A stretch of DNA of 64,000 bases from Alentia gelatinosa. Its lineage: Eukaryota; Annelida; Polychaeta; Phyllodocida; Polynoidae. The DNA lies in NCBI GenBank assembly GCA_950022655.1, contig OX465581.1, positions 104,763,125-104,827,124 of the forward strand, in the 5' to 3' direction. A model generated the notes under the pieces. That model searched no databases, was not told where the DNA came from, and saw nothing but the letters and a program-made list of their open reading frames with translations. A program made the position numbers and the translations under genes. Positions 62,531 through 64,000 of this stretch are shown one piece after another. Each line of letters opens with the position of its first letter. The first letter of the stretch is position 1.

Positions 62531-64000
62531 AAATGGGTGACTCATGGGCTTTGCTCAGGGGTAGTCATTGCCACCTCTGGTGTCCCCCTCTACCGCGCAT
62601 CACAGGCGCCCCTCCTGCCCCCTCGCGGCTTTCACACGTACCACGCAGTCACGTGGTTGACCCCGGTCCGGACCCCGGTCTCACTTCTACTCTACCCGCC
62701 ATACAGTACACACGTACTCCACACCTTTCTCGTCATTCTTGGCACGTGCGCGCAGCCTTTGTACTCCACGAGTCACAAGGCCCGCACCCCATCACACCAC
62801 ACGAGAACTGGAATAACGAGTAGAAATATGCCGAAAACGAGAGCCACCCCCGAAGCCGGACCGTCCAACGCCCCCCAGGCTGAAGACGGGTCCGAGACGA
62901 CGGTTAAGGAATCTACGACTCAGGGCACCGCCGAACACGTGGCCTCGGTATCAGAACACGGCTCCTCCGTAAAGACGTCAAGGATCGTGGCTCTGGAGGA
63001 GAATGTGAAGTCCATCCTCACGGCTATCACCAAGATGTCCCGCGAATGGTCGCCATCACGACGGTCAGCATCACGGGCGTCGAGACCTCCAACGGAACCC
63101 TCAGCGGCGGAAGATAGGACAAGGGACTGGGCGCACGACCAGGCCTCACGGCTACCACCCCCACGGCAACTGCGAGACCGATACGTCTCTGACGACTACA
63201 TCCAGAGGGAGATCGAATGGGAGGCCCTACGGCACGACAGGACGGCTGGTAAGCTTTCAACCGATTTGCATACAAACCGTCTGATCTCTAAACCGTACAT
63301 GTACATTGACCGTGAGGGTGTTTATACGATAAGTCAGAAGCTCGAGGTCCGGAGCGCTCTGGGACCACTAGAGTACATCGGGGCTTTCCTTAACATGATG
63401 GAGGACCACCGGGCCGTGCATGAGGAGGACCGCCGCGACCTGTATCGCCACCTTACACAGGTCACCACCGATGCCCAGACACGGCCGTGGGCCGGGGACG
63501 GAGGTGGTCCAACCATGTCTTTGATCAAGTGGAAGCCGGACGCATGTATTGGTCTGACCACGTCAGAATACAGAACGAGCGCGTCCGGCCACGACGACAA
63601 CCACGAACGGCCAAGATGTCTCAAAGTCCGGAGGACGGGAGTTGCCTTGCCGGGCATTCAACTCAGAGAAGGGGTGCCGCCAACGCAACGGCCACCAGGA
63701 TGGGACCATCAAGTGGGTACATGTGTGCTCTTTTTACGACTCCGTAGGCCGGATGTGCACGCACTCTATCCACGCGTGTAACAGGAAGCTGTTCTACGGA
63801 GTCGGTTACGAGAGTGCTGTACCCACACCGACCGCGGCCCCACGCCGAGTACCCCCGGCCGGACACGCACTGCGGCCCACGCAAGTACTCCCACAACAAG
63901 GCTAAAAAAATGCACCCGCCGCGCCCCAGGAATAGGCGCGGCGCGAGACACCCCCCCTGCACTCGGTACACATGCACTCCCGGTCAGGGGGCCGACCAAG
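62531..64000 (+). mobile_element. DIRS-like retroelement, 5' part (leader and gag), cut by the window end
   Basis: It begins near 62531, where LINE homology ends, with a GC-rich leader of about 300 bp, then the gag. GC-rich composition contrasts with the AT-rich LINE. RT, RNase H and tyrosine recombinase would lie beyond 64000. The boundary and terminal repeat cannot be confirmed without the other end. Confidence 0.6.
62828..63905 (+). pseudogene. DIRS-like gag with two frameshifts
   Basis: ATG at 62828 opens a Gag-type protein: a charged, low-complexity N-terminus, an EENVKSILTAITKM coiled segment, then a globular core with KLSTDLHTNRLI and LGPLEYIGAFLNMM. Near 63505 the reading must shift by one frame to continue with WSNHVFDQVEAGRMYWSDHV, and near 63630 again to reach PCRAFNSEKGCRQ...HVCSFYDSVGRMCTHSIHAC, the Cys/His-rich C-terminal finger that DIRS Gag proteins carry. 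It stops at 63903-63905. Gag coats the element RNA. Two shifts without homopolymers indicate decay rather than sequencing error. The first Met farther upstream in frame is not ATG and is ignored. Confidence 0.65.

Noticed and set aside
1..64000. CRISPR array, bacterial operon or plasmid features
   Set aside because: No regular direct-repeat/spacer array, no ribosome-binding sites or packed genes. Introns, LINEs and MITEs show a eukaryotic genome.

Overview
This 64-kb window is metazoan genomic DNA. It holds one intron-split homeobox gene with canonical GT/AG splice sites, long non-coding stretches, abundant (TA)n, (CT)n and (CA)n microsatellites, and many decayed LINE, DIRS-like and MITE copies. 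The gene reads as an Msx-like (Msxlx-type) ANTP-class homeobox gene, a family retained by many invertebrates. Together with the element families, this suggests a marine invertebrate, possibly a lophotrochozoan. Nothing in the sequence fixes the species.

Layout. 1-10.5 kb is a transposon-rich flank. It holds a 5'-truncated LINE on the minus strand (1-1345), a MITE with 22-bp terminal inverted repeats (2478-2796), a TA-flanked MITE (6066-6494) between (TA)n tracts, a LINE reverse transcriptase with two nonsense codons (6655-8760), and a gag-like gene on the minus strand (9109-10338) whose frame continues past its TGA into a truncated second domain. 10.5-25 kb is mostly unique non-coding DNA with simple repeats, two repeat islands and several AT-core-rich patches that could be cis-regulatory. 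25.1-45.6 kb is the homeobox gene: exons 25756-26359, 32389-32558 and 43572-43886, with introns of 6.0 and 11.0 kb and a 3' UTR ending near an AATAAA at 45570. 45.6-64 kb is again transposon-rich: LINE fragments nested between 50.2 and 53.4 kb, a TTAA-flanked piggyBac-type MITE (54115-54478), an inverted arrangement of a roughly 180-bp repeat (59.8-61.3 kb), a dead LINE (61265-62530), and a DIRS-like gag with two frameshifts running to the window end.

The most striking observation is at the end of the homeobox CDS. The TGA stop (43884) is followed directly by CTAG, giving UGA-CUAG, the known leaky-stop motif. The same frame then stays open for 271 more codons and closes at 44700-44702, where the GC-rich composition also ends. 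This predicts a 362-residue short homeoprotein and a roughly 634-residue readthrough form with a Pro/Ser/Thr-rich tail. The genes do not form an operon or pathway; the window is one developmental transcription-factor locus with its non-coding surroundings and mobile elements.
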